This document shows positions 28,534-37,227 of a DNA stretch of 64,000 nucleotides, piece after piece (the stretch's first letter is position 1; each line of letters starts with the position of its first letter). The translations under genes and the position numbers were made by a program. The stretch is from Roseiarcus sp963820095 (lineage in GTDB: Bacteria; Pseudomonadota; Alphaproteobacteria; Rhizobiales; Beijerinckiaceae): positions 372,001-436,000 of the forward strand of contig CAWFZA010000008.1 of assembly GCA_963820095.1 (NCBI GenBank). Direction: 5' to 3'. The notes beneath the pieces were generated by a model that was not told the origin of the DNA, made no database searches, and saw nothing but the letters and a program-made list of their open reading frames with translations.

Positions 28534-30421
28534 GGCGCTCGTGGCTCAGGTATACGAACATAACTATCTAGAAGTGAGCGTCTATGGCAACGTGATGGGG
28601 CTGTTGCGCAAGTATGCAGGCAAGCAGGGCGTGCATCTTGATCTGGGCTGCGGTTACGGCGCTATTGCGGAAAGGGTGCGCGACGATCTTGGGCTGACTT
28701 ACGTTGGATTTGACATCTCCGACGATGGCTTGACCGCTCTCCGCGAACGCGGGTTTGAGACCCACGTAATAGATCTGAATGACGTTGAAGCGGCCACCAG
28801 AACGATGCGAGCGATAATAGGCGCTCGAACGTTGGCCTCGATGACGATCATCGATACACTCGAGCACGTCGCGAATCCCAGAGAAATTCTTACCTTGCTT
28901 CGAAAGCTTTCTGGCGATTCGGGAGCAGCGCTCGTCGTCAGCGTACCTAACGTCACTCACAAGGATATCGCTATTAAGGCTTTACTGGGACGCTGGGATT
29001 GGACTGAAGCTGGTCTATTGGACCATACGCACATCGGTTTCTTCAACGAGCGTCATCTTACGCAGATCGCGGCTGAGCATGGCTGGAGGCAAGTCGCGGC
29101 CCGGGACTGGTTGCTTGAAAAGAGCGACCAGAATTTTCCTCCAGATCTGATTCCCCTAGAAGTCGCGACGCCGCTTGGAAGCATTCTCAGGAACGTAATC
29201 GAGAAAGCCAACCCAAATTGCCTCGTTAACCAATTCGTACGAGCCTATTTGCCGGATGACGAGATCGCGACGGCGTCGTATCCGTCGAGGAATAGCCCCC
29301 CTGGGCCTTTCCTAACCGTAGTGATTTGCACGCAGGGGCGTCGCATCTTTCAACTCCGCGAGACCCTCTTGTCGCTCGGTGGGCAAAGCGACGATGATTT
29401 TGAGGTTTTGATAGTTGTTCACAAGGCCGACGAGGCTCGTGAGGTCGCCGTCCGGGAATTGGTCGCCTCTTTTCCGGAGAACCTCAGCGGTCGGACAACT
29501 TTTGCTGTCTGCGCCGAGGAAGGGCGCGCCGCTCCGCTAAACGCCGCCGTGGGACAAGCCTTGGGCAGTTATGTGGCGTTTCTCGATGATGACGACTTTG
29601 TCTTCGGGCACTGGGTCGAGACGTTCCGCGGGTGTGCGACAGAGAATCCCGGAAAAATCGTACGCGCCGCCTGCGTTCGGCAACGTGTTTCCTGGCGGCC
29701 GGACAGCCTTCTCGGCGCCCATCCGAGCCCGACAACTTGGTTTGAGGCTGCATACCCGAGCCGATACGACCTGATGGAACATCTATATGACAATGGTACG
29801 CCGTTTATGTCGCTGGCCTTTCCTCGCTCCCTGTTCAAGGACTTGGGAACGCGGTTCGATCAAAGCTTAAGCACGGCGGAGGATTGGGATTTTACTTGCC
29901 GAGCAGCACAATTGTGTGGAACTGCAAGCACGCCCGTCATCACATCGGTTTATCGGTGGTGGGATAACTCCCCCACGTCGATGACGACCGTAGCACACGA
30001 AGACTGGAAGAAAAATAGGCTGAAGGTCATTGCTAAACTCAATAATGCTCCCGTTCTGCTGCCAGCGGGAGTTACGCATTCGGTTGTTGCGATGATCGAA
30101 CGAGATCTTGTCACCAGCGAGCGCATAGTCATCGCTGACCAGAGAGAACAACAGTTATACGATCGAAATATCGAACTTGACTATCGAGAAATAGAGCTTC
30201 ATAACCGAGCTGTTCAAGTTGACCAGCGGGAGATCGAGCTTCATGACCGAGCAGTTCAAGTTGATCAACGCGAAATAACTCTTCACAACCGCGCCGCTGA
30301 GATCGAACAACGCGAACTAGAGCTTAATCGTCGTGCTAAATATTGGATTTTCCCAAGAGTGAACATTAAAACCGTTCGCCGCAAACTGAGAAAATTGTAT
30401 TCTGTCGACTCTTCTAACTGA
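28505..30421 (+). CDS. Fused SAM methyltransferase-glycosyltransferase family 2 with C-terminal coiled coil (copy B)
   Basis: An intact bifunctional protein of 638 residues. Residues about 40-250 are a class I methyltransferase (VHLDLGCGYGAIAERVRD, TYVGFDISDDGLTALRERG, SMTIIDTLEHVANPREIL, VSVPNVTHKDIAIKALLGRWDW). Residues about 265-510 are a GT-A glycosyltransferase (FLTVVICTQGRRIFQLRET, FAVCAEEGRAAPLNAAV, YVAFLDDDDFVFGHWVETF, LSTAEDWDFTCRAAQLCG). Residues about 546-612 are five 14-residue repeats predicted to form a coiled coil, absent from copy A. The ATG at 28505 lies within the 3' end of the preceding gene. It likely builds and methylates a chain terminus or repeat unit of a surface glycan. 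Confidence 0.9.
   Translation: MRHTVSNRAEALVAQVYEHNYLEVSVYGNVMGLLRKYAGKQGVHLDLGCGYGAIAERVRDDLGLTYVGFDISDDGLTALRERGFETHVIDLNDVEAATRTMRAIIGARTLASMTIIDTLEHVANPREILTLLRKLSGDSGAALVVSVPNVTHKDIAIKALLGRWDWTEAGLLDHTHIGFFNERHLTQIAAEHGWRQVAARDWLLEKSDQNFPPDLIPLEVATPLGSILRNVIEKANPNCLVNQFVRAYLPDDEIATASYPSRNSPPGPFLTVVICTQGRRIFQLRETLLSLGGQSDDDFEVLIVVHKADEAREVAVRELVASFPENLSGRTTFAVCAEEGRAAPLNAAVGQALGSYVAFLDDDDFVFGHWVETFRGCATENPGKIVRAACVRQRVSWRPDSLLGAHPSPTTWFEAAYPSRYDLMEHLYDNGTPFMSLAFPRSLFKDLGTRFDQSLSTAEDWDFTCRAAQLCGTASTPVITSVYRWWDNSPTSMTTVAHEDWKKNRLKVIAKLNNAPVLLPAGVTHSVVAMIERDLVTSERIVIADQREQQLYDRNIELDYREIELHNRAVQVDQREIELHDRAVQVDQREITLHNRAAEIEQRELELNRRAKYWIFPRVNIKTVRRKLRKLYSVDSSN
30143..30336 (+). repeat. Tandem 42-bp repeats encoding a 14-residue coiled-coil unit
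   Basis: In-frame repeats begin at 30143, 30185, 30227, 30269 and 30311 (the last partial). Encoded units are REQQLYDRNIELDY, REIELHNRAVQVDQ, REIELHDRAVQVDQ, REITLHNRAAEIEQ and RELELNRRAKYW. Fourteen residues are two heptads, so this is a slipping-prone coiled-coil stalk at the C-terminus of the glycosyltransferase. The middle two units are the most similar, suggesting recent duplication. Confidence 0.85.
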
Positions 30422-30592
30422 ATGAATAATTCGGTTGTTGTGATCAATCATTCCGTATATACTTTCGTGGGCAGGTCTCGACAAGTAAGTCAAGAATTTA
30501 AAATTGCCTCTTTCACTATGAAGCCTTCGTGTCGCGGCCCTTCTCACTCAGAATGAGCCCGGCGCGGGCTCCGTGCTCGATGACTATGCTTA

Positions 30593-30730
30593 TCAGGGGT
30601 TACCTGCCGCAAAAAAGCGATCGATGAGCTCAGGACCCTTGGACGTGGCTTCGCCAAACGGCAGCCCCCTGAGCGCTTCGTGCCACTTGACGGTTTGAGC
30701 CACTGTGCGGTCGACCGGTCTGTACCGCCT
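30593..30730 (-). pseudogene. C-terminal gene remnant at right edge of the island
   Basis: On the minus strand about 45 codons read RRRYRPVDRTVAQTVKWHEA, LRGLPFGEATSKGPELID and RFFAAGNP before a TGA at 30593-30595. The composition is protein-like, and the VDRTVAQTVKWHEAL pattern recalls the tail of nucleotide-sugar dehydratases or epimerases. No start or catalytic part exists, because the ribB-like gene begins immediately beyond it. The rest of the gap (30422-30756) holds nothing else I can support. I looked for, and did not find, an FMN riboswitch core. Confidence 0.35.
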
Positions 30731-30756
30731 CCTTAAGCCGCACGAATTGAGTTGCA

Positions 30757-32086
30757 ATGAATTATAGGCGCGACTATTTAGCAGAAATGAAGCTTGGCGA
30801 CTGGCTTAAGCGAAAAAGTGTCACACGCGCAGATTTCGCTCGCCGCATTGGCGTCTCCGCTGGCGCAGTGACCCTGATCTGCCGCGAGCACGGGGCCTGG
30901 ATATCCCGCGAGACCGCCGAGCGCATTGTCGCCGAGACGGGCGGCGCGGTCACGCCGAACGATTTCCTCGGCGAGACGCTTTTTACGTCTCATGGAGCGA
31001 ACATGCTGAGTCCCGTCGCCGCCGTCATTCAGGCCTTTGCTCGTGGTGAAATCGTCATCGTCACCGATGATGATGATCGCGAGAATGAAGGCGATCTTAT
31101 CGTCGCGGCGCAGTTCTGCACGCCAGAGAAGATGGCTTTTATCATTCGCAACGGCTGCGGGATCGTCTGTGCGCCGCTGACGGCCGACGATGCCCGGCGC
31201 CTGCATCTTTCGCCCATGGTGGCTATCAACGACGCGCCGCTTGGCACGGCCTTCACGGTCTCTGTCGACGTCAAGCATGGCCTGACTACCGGGATTTCGG
31301 CGGAGCAACGCTCGAACACCGTGCGTGCTCTCGCAAACGGCAACATGGGACTGAATGATTTCGTCCGCCCCGGGCACGTGTTTCCATTGGTCGCCAAGGA
31401 GGGCGGTGTCCTGATGCGTTCGGGCCACACTGAGGCAGCGATCGACCTGTGCAAGCTCGCGGGGCTGCCGCCGGTCGCCGCAATCTGCGAGCTCGCAAAT
31501 GACGACGGCACGGTGATGGTCGGTAAGCAAATTGTGGATTTCGCCGAGCGCCACAAGCTCAATCGGATTTCGGTCGCCGAACTCATCGCATACCGGCAGG
31601 CGCGCGAGAAGCTGGTCGAACGGGTCGCGTCCTTTCCCGTCAAGTCGCATTTCGGAGATTTCCAGGGCTACGCCTATAGGACGCATTTCGATCCGGTGCT
31701 CCACTTCGCCTTCGTGCATGGCGAGGTCGGCGATGGGCGCGAAATGCCGGCGCGGCTGCATCGCGCCGATATTGTGAGCGACATTTTCGGAGGTCTGATT
31801 CCAAAGGTGCTGGCCCGCTTCAAGGCGGAGAGGCGCGGCGCGCTCGTATATCTGCGTGATGGAGCGGCAGGCGTGCCGGCGAATCTCAGCGGCGCCGAAC
31901 AGACCGGATCGGACGACGTGCGTGCGAATCTCTGGCGCGAAGTCGGGCTTGGCGCGCAGATCCTGCGTGATCTCGGAGTGAGCTCGATCCGCTTGCGCAC
32001 GGACAATCCGCGCACCTACGTCGGACTTCTCTGGCTTCGGCATCGAGATCGCCGCGATCGAGCCGCTCGACTTGGGAGCGAGCTGA
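30757..32086 (+). CDS. HTH-fused RibBA-like protein: DHBP synthase with degenerate GTP cyclohydrolase II half (3' frameshift)
   Basis: A riboflavin-pathway protein of about 442 residues. Residues about 11-70 form an XRE-like helix-turn-helix (MKLGDWLKRKSVTRADFARR, IGVSAGAVTLICREH). Next is a complete 3,4-dihydroxy-2-butanone-4-phosphate synthase with IVTDDDDRENEGDLIVAA, RPGHVFPLVAKEGG and RSGHTEAAIDLCKLAGL. The C-terminal cyclohydrolase-II-like half lacks the zinc cysteines: the expected Cys-rich segment reads LHRADIVSDIFGGLIPK. It therefore looks like the RibBX type of rhizobia. A one-base insertion near 32025 hides the true ending GLSGFGIEIAAIEPLDLGAS. An ATG at 30787 is an alternative start. 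Confidence 0.85.
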
Positions 32087-32100
32087 AATCCTACAGAAGC

Positions 32101-33609
32101 TTAAGAGAACCGGGATGCTGGCGGGAGGGGGAACAACTCGTCCCCGTGCCGGTAGCTCGGCCAGTCGAGATAGCGCGCAACCGCCTCTTGGACTGCGTCT
32201 GCGTGATGGCCGCGAACCATAGCGACGTGGTGCTCAAATCCATTCCGCGCAATGAAGCCGAGCAGCGGCCGGAGCCGGTCGACTTTGGTGACCGCGATGC
32301 CTCCGTCCATCGGAAAAGGATCATCGGTGAACTCGCCTTCGCCGACATAGGCCCTGATCGTGCCGGCCCGGTCATCTGTCGAGGCGCGGAAGAACGTCAT
32401 CGGGCCCGCTTTGACCTTGCCTTTCACCGCGCCGAAGCAATTGTCCTTACCCAGCACGGTGCCGAGCACGTCGAGCTCTGAAATCTCGGGCGTTTCGCCG
32501 ATGAAGCTCTTGGGAAAGTTGCCGCAATGGGTGCAGACGCATTTGTCAGCCTCGCGGCCGTAGTTGTTATTCCAGTCGAGGATCGCGGACGGCGCCTCGG
32601 CGGCGAGGGCCAGCGCGTACATTGAGATCGCGCCCATCACGTCCACTTCGCAGGCGCTTGGGCTGAGCTTTTCGCCCATCATGCTCATGGTCACGCAGGT
32701 GGCGCAGCCGAAATTGTCCTGCAAGCTGCGCCAGCACTGTATGGCGCTGGCGTCACACTCATTTTCCTCGATCCACCGATCGACCGCGATGGTCCACTTT
32801 GCCTGACGGACGATCTTCTCGCGCTTGATGTGGGCAGGAATGCGCCCGTAGGCCGAAATCTCCTCGAGTTTCGCTTTGACTTCCGGCGCGTCGTCGCCAA
32901 GCGCCTGGGCGCTGAAGATGATCTCCGAAAGGTCCACTGTTACGACTGTGAGGCCGGACGCCTGCAGGAGTTTTTCGCTGAAACGCATCGTCTGGAACGC
33001 GCCGGTGCGAGCGCCGATCGAGCCGATCCGCGCGTGTCGCAGGCCGCGAACCACTCGGCACGTTCGAGCAAATCGATCTAGATCGCGGCCGAATTCGTCG
33101 CTGCCGATGTCGCAAGTATGGCTGGTCGTATCGGTGAATCGCACGCCGTACTGATAGAAGTTGTTGGTGACCGAGATCTTGCCGCAAAACGCGTCGCGTC
33201 GGCTGTGGACGTCGACCTTGTCGATCTCATCATTGCTGGCTTGAAGCAGGATCGGAACGTCCAGCCGCGCCTCGTTGATGAGTTCGGAAATCGCGATCTC
33301 GTCGCCGAAATTCGGCAGGCAGATGACGAGCCCGTCGATCGAGTCGCGTTGCTCGCGAAAATGTTTCGCATAGAGGCGCGCATCCTCCCGCGACTGCACC
33401 GCGCCGTTCTTCGTCGCCTCGAGCGGAAGGATGCTGTAGCCGACATTGAGGCGATCGAGCTGAGCGATCAGCTCCTTGCGCGTCTCCAGCGTCGGCGCCG
33501 CGTTGAAGAACTCTCGGCTGCCGACGACCAGTCCAAGCTTGATGGGACGAAGATTGCGTTTGCTCAATGTCGGAAAGCCCTGCGTTCTGCGAGGCGGGCA
33601 GCCCCGCAT
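32101..33609 (-). CDS. L-fucose/L-arabinose isomerase-like protein
   Basis: A sugar ketol-isomerase-like protein of about 500 residues, intact. It has the N-terminal LGLVVGSREFFN, GLVICLPNFGDEIAISELI, a middle ARIGSIGARTGAFQTMRF, and the C-terminal fucose-isomerase block GCATCVTMSMMGEKLSPSACEVDVMGA followed by LDWNNNYG, whose Glu and Asp correspond to the metal-binding residues of the family. The start is uncertain: ATG at 33609, TTG at 33567 with AGGG before it, or a longer form from 33738. It is divergent from the CUT2 operon at 34007, with the CGAAA array between. Probably it converts an aldose to a ketose in the sugar route encoded downstream. Confidence 0.82.
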   Translation of the reverse strand: MRGCPPRRTQGFPTLSKRNLRPIKLGLVVGSREFFNAAPTLETRKELIAQLDRLNVGYSILPLEATKNGAVQSREDARLYAKHFREQRDSIDGLVICLPNFGDEIAISELINEARLDVPILLQASNDEIDKVDVHSRRDAFCGKISVTNNFYQYGVRFTDTTSHTCDIGSDEFGRDLDRFARTCRVVRGLRHARIGSIGARTGAFQTMRFSEKLLQASGLTVVTVDLSEIIFSAQALGDDAPEVKAKLEEISAYGRIPAHIKREKIVRQAKWTIAVDRWIEENECDASAIQCWRSLQDNFGCATCVTMSMMGEKLSPSACEVDVMGAISMYALALAAEAPSAILDWNNNYGREADKCVCTHCGNFPKSFIGETPEISELDVLGTVLGKDNCFGAVKGKVKAGPMTFFRASTDDRAGTIRAYVGEGEFTDDPFPMDGGIAVTKVDRLRPLLGFIARNGFEHHVAMVRGHHADAVQEAVARYLDWPSYRHGDELFPLPPASRFS

Positions 33610-33786
33610 ATCTCGCGCGTTTCCTTTGGCATCGATTTGTTTCGGATGCCGCTGATTTGTCGCATTTAGAAACATTTCAAACTGACTGTAAAGCTCGGGA
33701 GCCCGCTTGAGGTCGCTCCGGATAGATTGAAATGTCACTCTACGGCGCTTTTGCCTCCAATTTCACTTCCGCCTTGACAGGGCGCC

Positions 33787-33831
33787 CGAAACTAAACCAC
33801 ATATATCGAAAATAAACGAAAGCGATCGAAA
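33787..33831. promoter_or_regulatory. CGAAA phased direct repeats, candidate DeoR operator
   Basis: The pentamer CGAAA occurs at 33787, 33807, 33817 and 33827, that is at 20-, 10- and 10-bp spacing, always on the same face of the helix. The array lies between the divergent isomerase and CUT2 operons. Direct repeats of this kind are typical operators of DeoR-family regulators, and a DeoR gene lies at 38379-39269. No experiment supports binding. Confidence 0.55.
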
Positions 33832-34006
33832 CCCGAGGGAGGCTCGCCAAGCCTAGCGCGCCTAGAGACCTCGCCGGGCGCCGCGAAGGCCCGGCGCTGA
33901 GGGTAAAAGCCAAACAAGCGTTCCATTGCGGCATCCAACGGAACGTCTCCGACGAGCCCCGCTCCGAGGAGCCATCTTGATGCCTCAGAAGGAAAGGGAG
34001 GTAACA

Positions 34007-34943
34007 GTGAACTTCAGGCGAACGCTGGCTGGCGCGCTTTTCGCAAGCGCGGCTCTTTTCATCAATTCTGCCTACGCGGCGGATCTTATCGCAATCATCA
34101 CTCCGTCACATGACAATCCGTTCTTCAAGGCGGAAGCGGACGGCGCGGAGGCCAAGGCGAAGACGCTCGGCTACGACGTCATCTCACTCGTTCACGACGA
34201 TGACGCGAACAAGCAGTCGGAGCTGATCGACACCGCGATTGCGCGCGGCGCGAAGGCGATCATTCTCGACAACGCTGGCGCCGACGCCACTGTGGCTGCG
34301 ATCAAGAAGGCCAAGGAAGCGGGCGTCCCTTCCTTCCTCATTGACCGCGAAATCAATGCAACCGGCGTCGCCCTCGCCCAGATTGTCTCGAATAACTACC
34401 AGGGCGCCCAGCTCGGCGCGCAGAAGTTCGTCAAGCTCATGGGCGAGAAGGGCAACTACGTCGAGCTCGTGGGCAAGGAGTTCGGACACCAACGCCGGCA
34501 TCCGCTCGAAGGGCTACCACGATGTGATCGATGACTACCCGGACTTGAAGATGGTCGAACGTCAGTCGGCAAACTGGAGCCAGCCGGAGGCCTATTCCAA
34601 AATGGAATCGATCCTCCAGGCGCATCCGGATATCAAGGGCGTCATCTCCGGCAATGACACCATGGCCATGGGCGCGGAGGCCGCGCTGAAGGCGGCCGGC
34701 CGCGGCGACGTGATCGTCGTGGGTTTCGACGGCTCCAATGATGTGCGCAATTCGATCAAGCAGGGCGGCATCAAAGCGACCGTGCTGCAACCGGCCTTTC
34801 ACGGCGCGCAGCTCGCGGTCGAGCAGGCGGACGCCTATATCAAGACCAAGACGGCGCCGAAGACCGAGAAGCAGCTGTTGGACTGCGTGCTGATCGATGC
34901 GTCGAACGCGGATAAGCTCGAGACGTTCCAGCTAAAGCCGTAA
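34007..34943 (+). CDS. Periplasmic sugar-binding protein, fourth CUT2 system (frame-disrupted)
   Basis: An RbsB-like binding protein of about 311 residues. A GTG start at 34007 has GGGAGG five bases upstream and opens a signal peptide (FRRTLAGALFASAALFINSAYAA). The mature domain has LIAIITPSHDNPFFKAEADGAEAKA, DANKQSELIDTAIARGAKAIILDN and PSFLIDREINATG. A one-base insertion near 34480 shifts the frame from VELVGKE into SDTNAGIRSKGYHDVIDDYPD, after which GVISGNDTMAMGAEAALKAAG and VVGFDGSNDVRNSIKQGG complete the family. It is the first gene of a four-gene importer operon with DUF2291, RbsA-like and RbsC-like genes. Confidence 0.88.
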
Positions 34944-35008
34944 GGCGGATTGCAACAAGCGCGCGTGGCCAGTGGGTCGCGCCGCGTCTTCAAAGGAGCA
35001 GAGCTGCT

Positions 35009-35659
35009 ATGCGTCGCGCCAGGTGCTTGGCGGTTTTGATAGCGGGCGTCCTGCTCTCTTCCTGTCGTTTTATCCCCACCTCCGAGGTTCAGGCTCTCGC
35101 GTCTGCTCAGGCGCCGGACGCTGGCTTCGACCCGGATAAGATGGTCGCTTCGATCTGGGCCTCCAAGGTCGTGCCCTATTTCGACAAGAAGGCGGGTCCC
35201 TTCGCCGACGTGCGCAGCCTCGCGGCGGCCTCTCCAGACGAGGCTGGCGCGAAATTCGGCTATCGGCCGAAGTCCGGCGACGTGCCCTGGACCTTTCTCG
35301 TGAGGCTTGAAGGCGTCGTCGTCGAGGCGAACACGGCGTCGCGCGCCGCGACCATAGGCGTCGACACGACCGGCAAGGGCAAGACGGACGCAGTCGTTCA
35401 GATCGGGCCGGCAATGCGTGGAACCGCGATCCGCGACGCGCTCGATTTCGTGTCCTTCAACGATTTCACCAACCAGATCGATTTCGCCCGATATGGCAAG
35501 GCCTTTAATCTCTATGTCAACCGTGAGGTCCTCGAGAAGCTTCCGAGGGACTCCCTCGTCGGTCGTAAGGTTGCGGTCGTCGGAGCCTATCCGTTCTCCT
35601 CACCCACCGACACGCCTCTGGTGACACCCGTAGAAATCACATTGGGTCCGAAGCCGTGA
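35009..35659 (+). CDS. DUF2291 family lipoprotein, CUT2-transporter associated
   Basis: An intact 216-residue predicted lipoprotein. The N-terminus MRRARCLAVLIAGVLLSSC is a signal peptide with lipobox LSSC, so Cys19 would be lipidated. The body has SIWASKVVPYFDKKAG, GEANTASRAATIGVDTTG-like and GPAMRGTAIRDALDFVSFNDF blocks, recalled as conserved in DUF2291. Members of this family are regularly found beside ribose-type ABC importers, and here it sits between the binding-protein and ATPase genes, with its stop overlapping the GTG of the ATPase gene (GTGA). The molecular function is not known; an outer- or inner-membrane accessory of import is likely. Confidence 0.85.
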   Translation: MRRARCLAVLIAGVLLSSCRFIPTSEVQALASAQAPDAGFDPDKMVASIWASKVVPYFDKKAGPFADVRSLAAASPDEAGAKFGYRPKSGDVPWTFLVRLEGVVVEANTASRAATIGVDTTGKGKTDAVVQIGPAMRGTAIRDALDFVSFNDFTNQIDFARYGKAFNLYVNREVLEKLPRDSLVGRKVAVVGAYPFSSPTDTPLVTPVEITLGPKP

Positions 35660-37227
35660 CGGAAACGGGCAAGGATTTGAGCGGCTCGGAAGTTGTGCTG
35701 CGGCTTGAGGGCGTGTCGAAAGTCTATTCCGGCACGGTTGCTGTGAAGCAGGCGGATTTCGAAGTCCGGCGCGGCGCCGTCAACGTGCTCGTGGGCGAGA
35801 ATGGCGCAGGAAAATCAACGCTCATGAAGATTGTCGCCGGCGTCGAACGGCCGACGGCTGGACGCATTGTGCTCGAGGGCGAGCCGGTGGTCTTTTCGGA
35901 CACCGCCGATGCAATGAGCCACGGCATCGGCATGGTGTTCCAGGAACTCAACCTTTTCGGCAATCTGTCGGTGGCGGAGAACGTTTTCGCCAATCGGGAG
36001 ATCACGCGCAATGGCCGCATCGACCACGCCGCCCAGGAGCGCGAGACTGCCACCATCATGGGCCGCTTGGGCGCGCCGATCGACCCGCGCGCTCGGGTCG
36101 AGGATCTGATGATTGGCCAGCAGCAGCTCGTCGAGATTGCGAAAGCCGTGGCTCAGAACGTTCGCATCCTCATCATGGACGAGCCGACCTCCGCGCTGAG
36201 CGCGCCCGAAGTCGAGATTCTGTTTCGCGTGATTGCGGATCTGACGTCGAAGGGCGTGGCGATCGTCTATATCTCGCACCGGCTCGAGGAGCTCATACGG
36301 ATCGGCGATTTCATCACTGTTCTCCGGGATGGCCGCGTGACAGGTCGTCAAGCGCTGAAGGACGTCGATGTCCATTGGATCGTCCGGCAGATGATTGGCT
36401 CGGACGCCAAGGACTTCTCGGCTCCGAGCGATCATCAATTCGGCGGCGAGATCATGCGGGCGGAGGAGATCTGCCTCCCGCGGGCGGTCGGCGGCTACGC
36501 TGTCGACCATGTCAGTCTTTCGGTCCGCGGAGGAGAAATCCTCGGCGTCTACGGACTCATGGGCGCCGGACGCACCGAATTCCTCGAATGTGTGATGGGC
36601 CGTCATCCCTTAGCGTCAGGCCGGCTCTATATCGAGGGAGAGCTTGTGCGTGAGAGGGACGTGGGCGGCCGGATCGCGCGCGGCCTTGCCCTGATACCGG
36701 AAGACCGGCAGCGCGACGGACTCGTCTCCATTTTGTCGGTCGCCGAGAATCTGACGATGGCGAGCCTCAGCAAGCTCACGCGGTTCTTTCATATCCAATC
36801 GCGCGCCGAGGCCGAGGCCGTCCGACGCGAAGTGAAAAGCCTTTCGATCAAGGTTGCCGACCCCGCTTTGCCCGTTTCCTCGCTCTCTGGAGGAAACCAG
36901 CAGAAGGTCGTGATCGGCAAGGCGCTCCTGACCGAGCCGAAGGTTCTGCTCATGGACGAGCCAAGCCGAGGCATCGACATCGGAGCGAAGGCGGATGTCT
37001 TCCGCCTGATGCGCAAACTCGCGGCCGAGGGACTTGGAATCATTTTCGTCACTTCCGATCTCGACGAAGCGCTCGCCCTGTCCGATCGCATCGCGGTGAT
37101 GAGCCAGGGGAAGCTCACCGCATTGTTCGATCGCGCCGACGCCGCGGCGGAAGCCAAGATCATCGCCGCGTCTTCCGTCGGTCACTTCCCCGGAACGGCG
37201 ACGGAGCGGCAGGGAGCCCGTTCATGA
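35656..37227 (+). CDS. CUT2-type sugar ABC transporter ATP-binding protein, double domain (RbsA-like)
   Basis: An intact 523-residue ATPase with two domains. The first has VGENGAGKSTLMKIVAG at about residue 50, VFQELNLFGNLSVAENVFANRE and ILIMDEPTSALSAPE. The second has GLMGAGRTEFLECVMG, IPEDRQRDGLV, LSGGNQQKVVIGKALL and LLMDEPSRGIDIGAKAD. The GTG start overlaps the DUF2291 stop, and the end overlaps the permease ATG by four bases, indicating tight translational coupling within the importer operon. Confidence 0.93.
   Translation: MTETGKDLSGSEVVLRLEGVSKVYSGTVAVKQADFEVRRGAVNVLVGENGAGKSTLMKIVAGVERPTAGRIVLEGEPVVFSDTADAMSHGIGMVFQELNLFGNLSVAENVFANREITRNGRIDHAAQERETATIMGRLGAPIDPRARVEDLMIGQQQLVEIAKAVAQNVRILIMDEPTSALSAPEVEILFRVIADLTSKGVAIVYISHRLEELIRIGDFITVLRDGRVTGRQALKDVDVHWIVRQMIGSDAKDFSAPSDHQFGGEIMRAEEICLPRAVGGYAVDHVSLSVRGGEILGVYGLMGAGRTEFLECVMGRHPLASGRLYIEGELVRERDVGGRIARGLALIPEDRQRDGLVSILSVAENLTMASLSKLTRFFHIQSRAEAEAVRREVKSLSIKVADPALPVSSLSGGNQQKVVIGKALLTEPKVLLMDEPSRGIDIGAKADVFRLMRKLAAEGLGIIFVTSDLDEALALSDRIAVMSQGKLTALFDRADAAAEAKIIAASSVGHFPGTATERQGARS

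Noticed and set aside
22082..30421. The glycan island as an anti-phage or toxin system
   Set aside because: All genes have ordinary sugar-modifying domains, and there is no nuclease, toxin or immunity partner.
30422..30756. An FMN riboswitch upstream of the ribBA-like gene
   Set aside because: I looked for the conserved core segments of the RFN element and did not find them.
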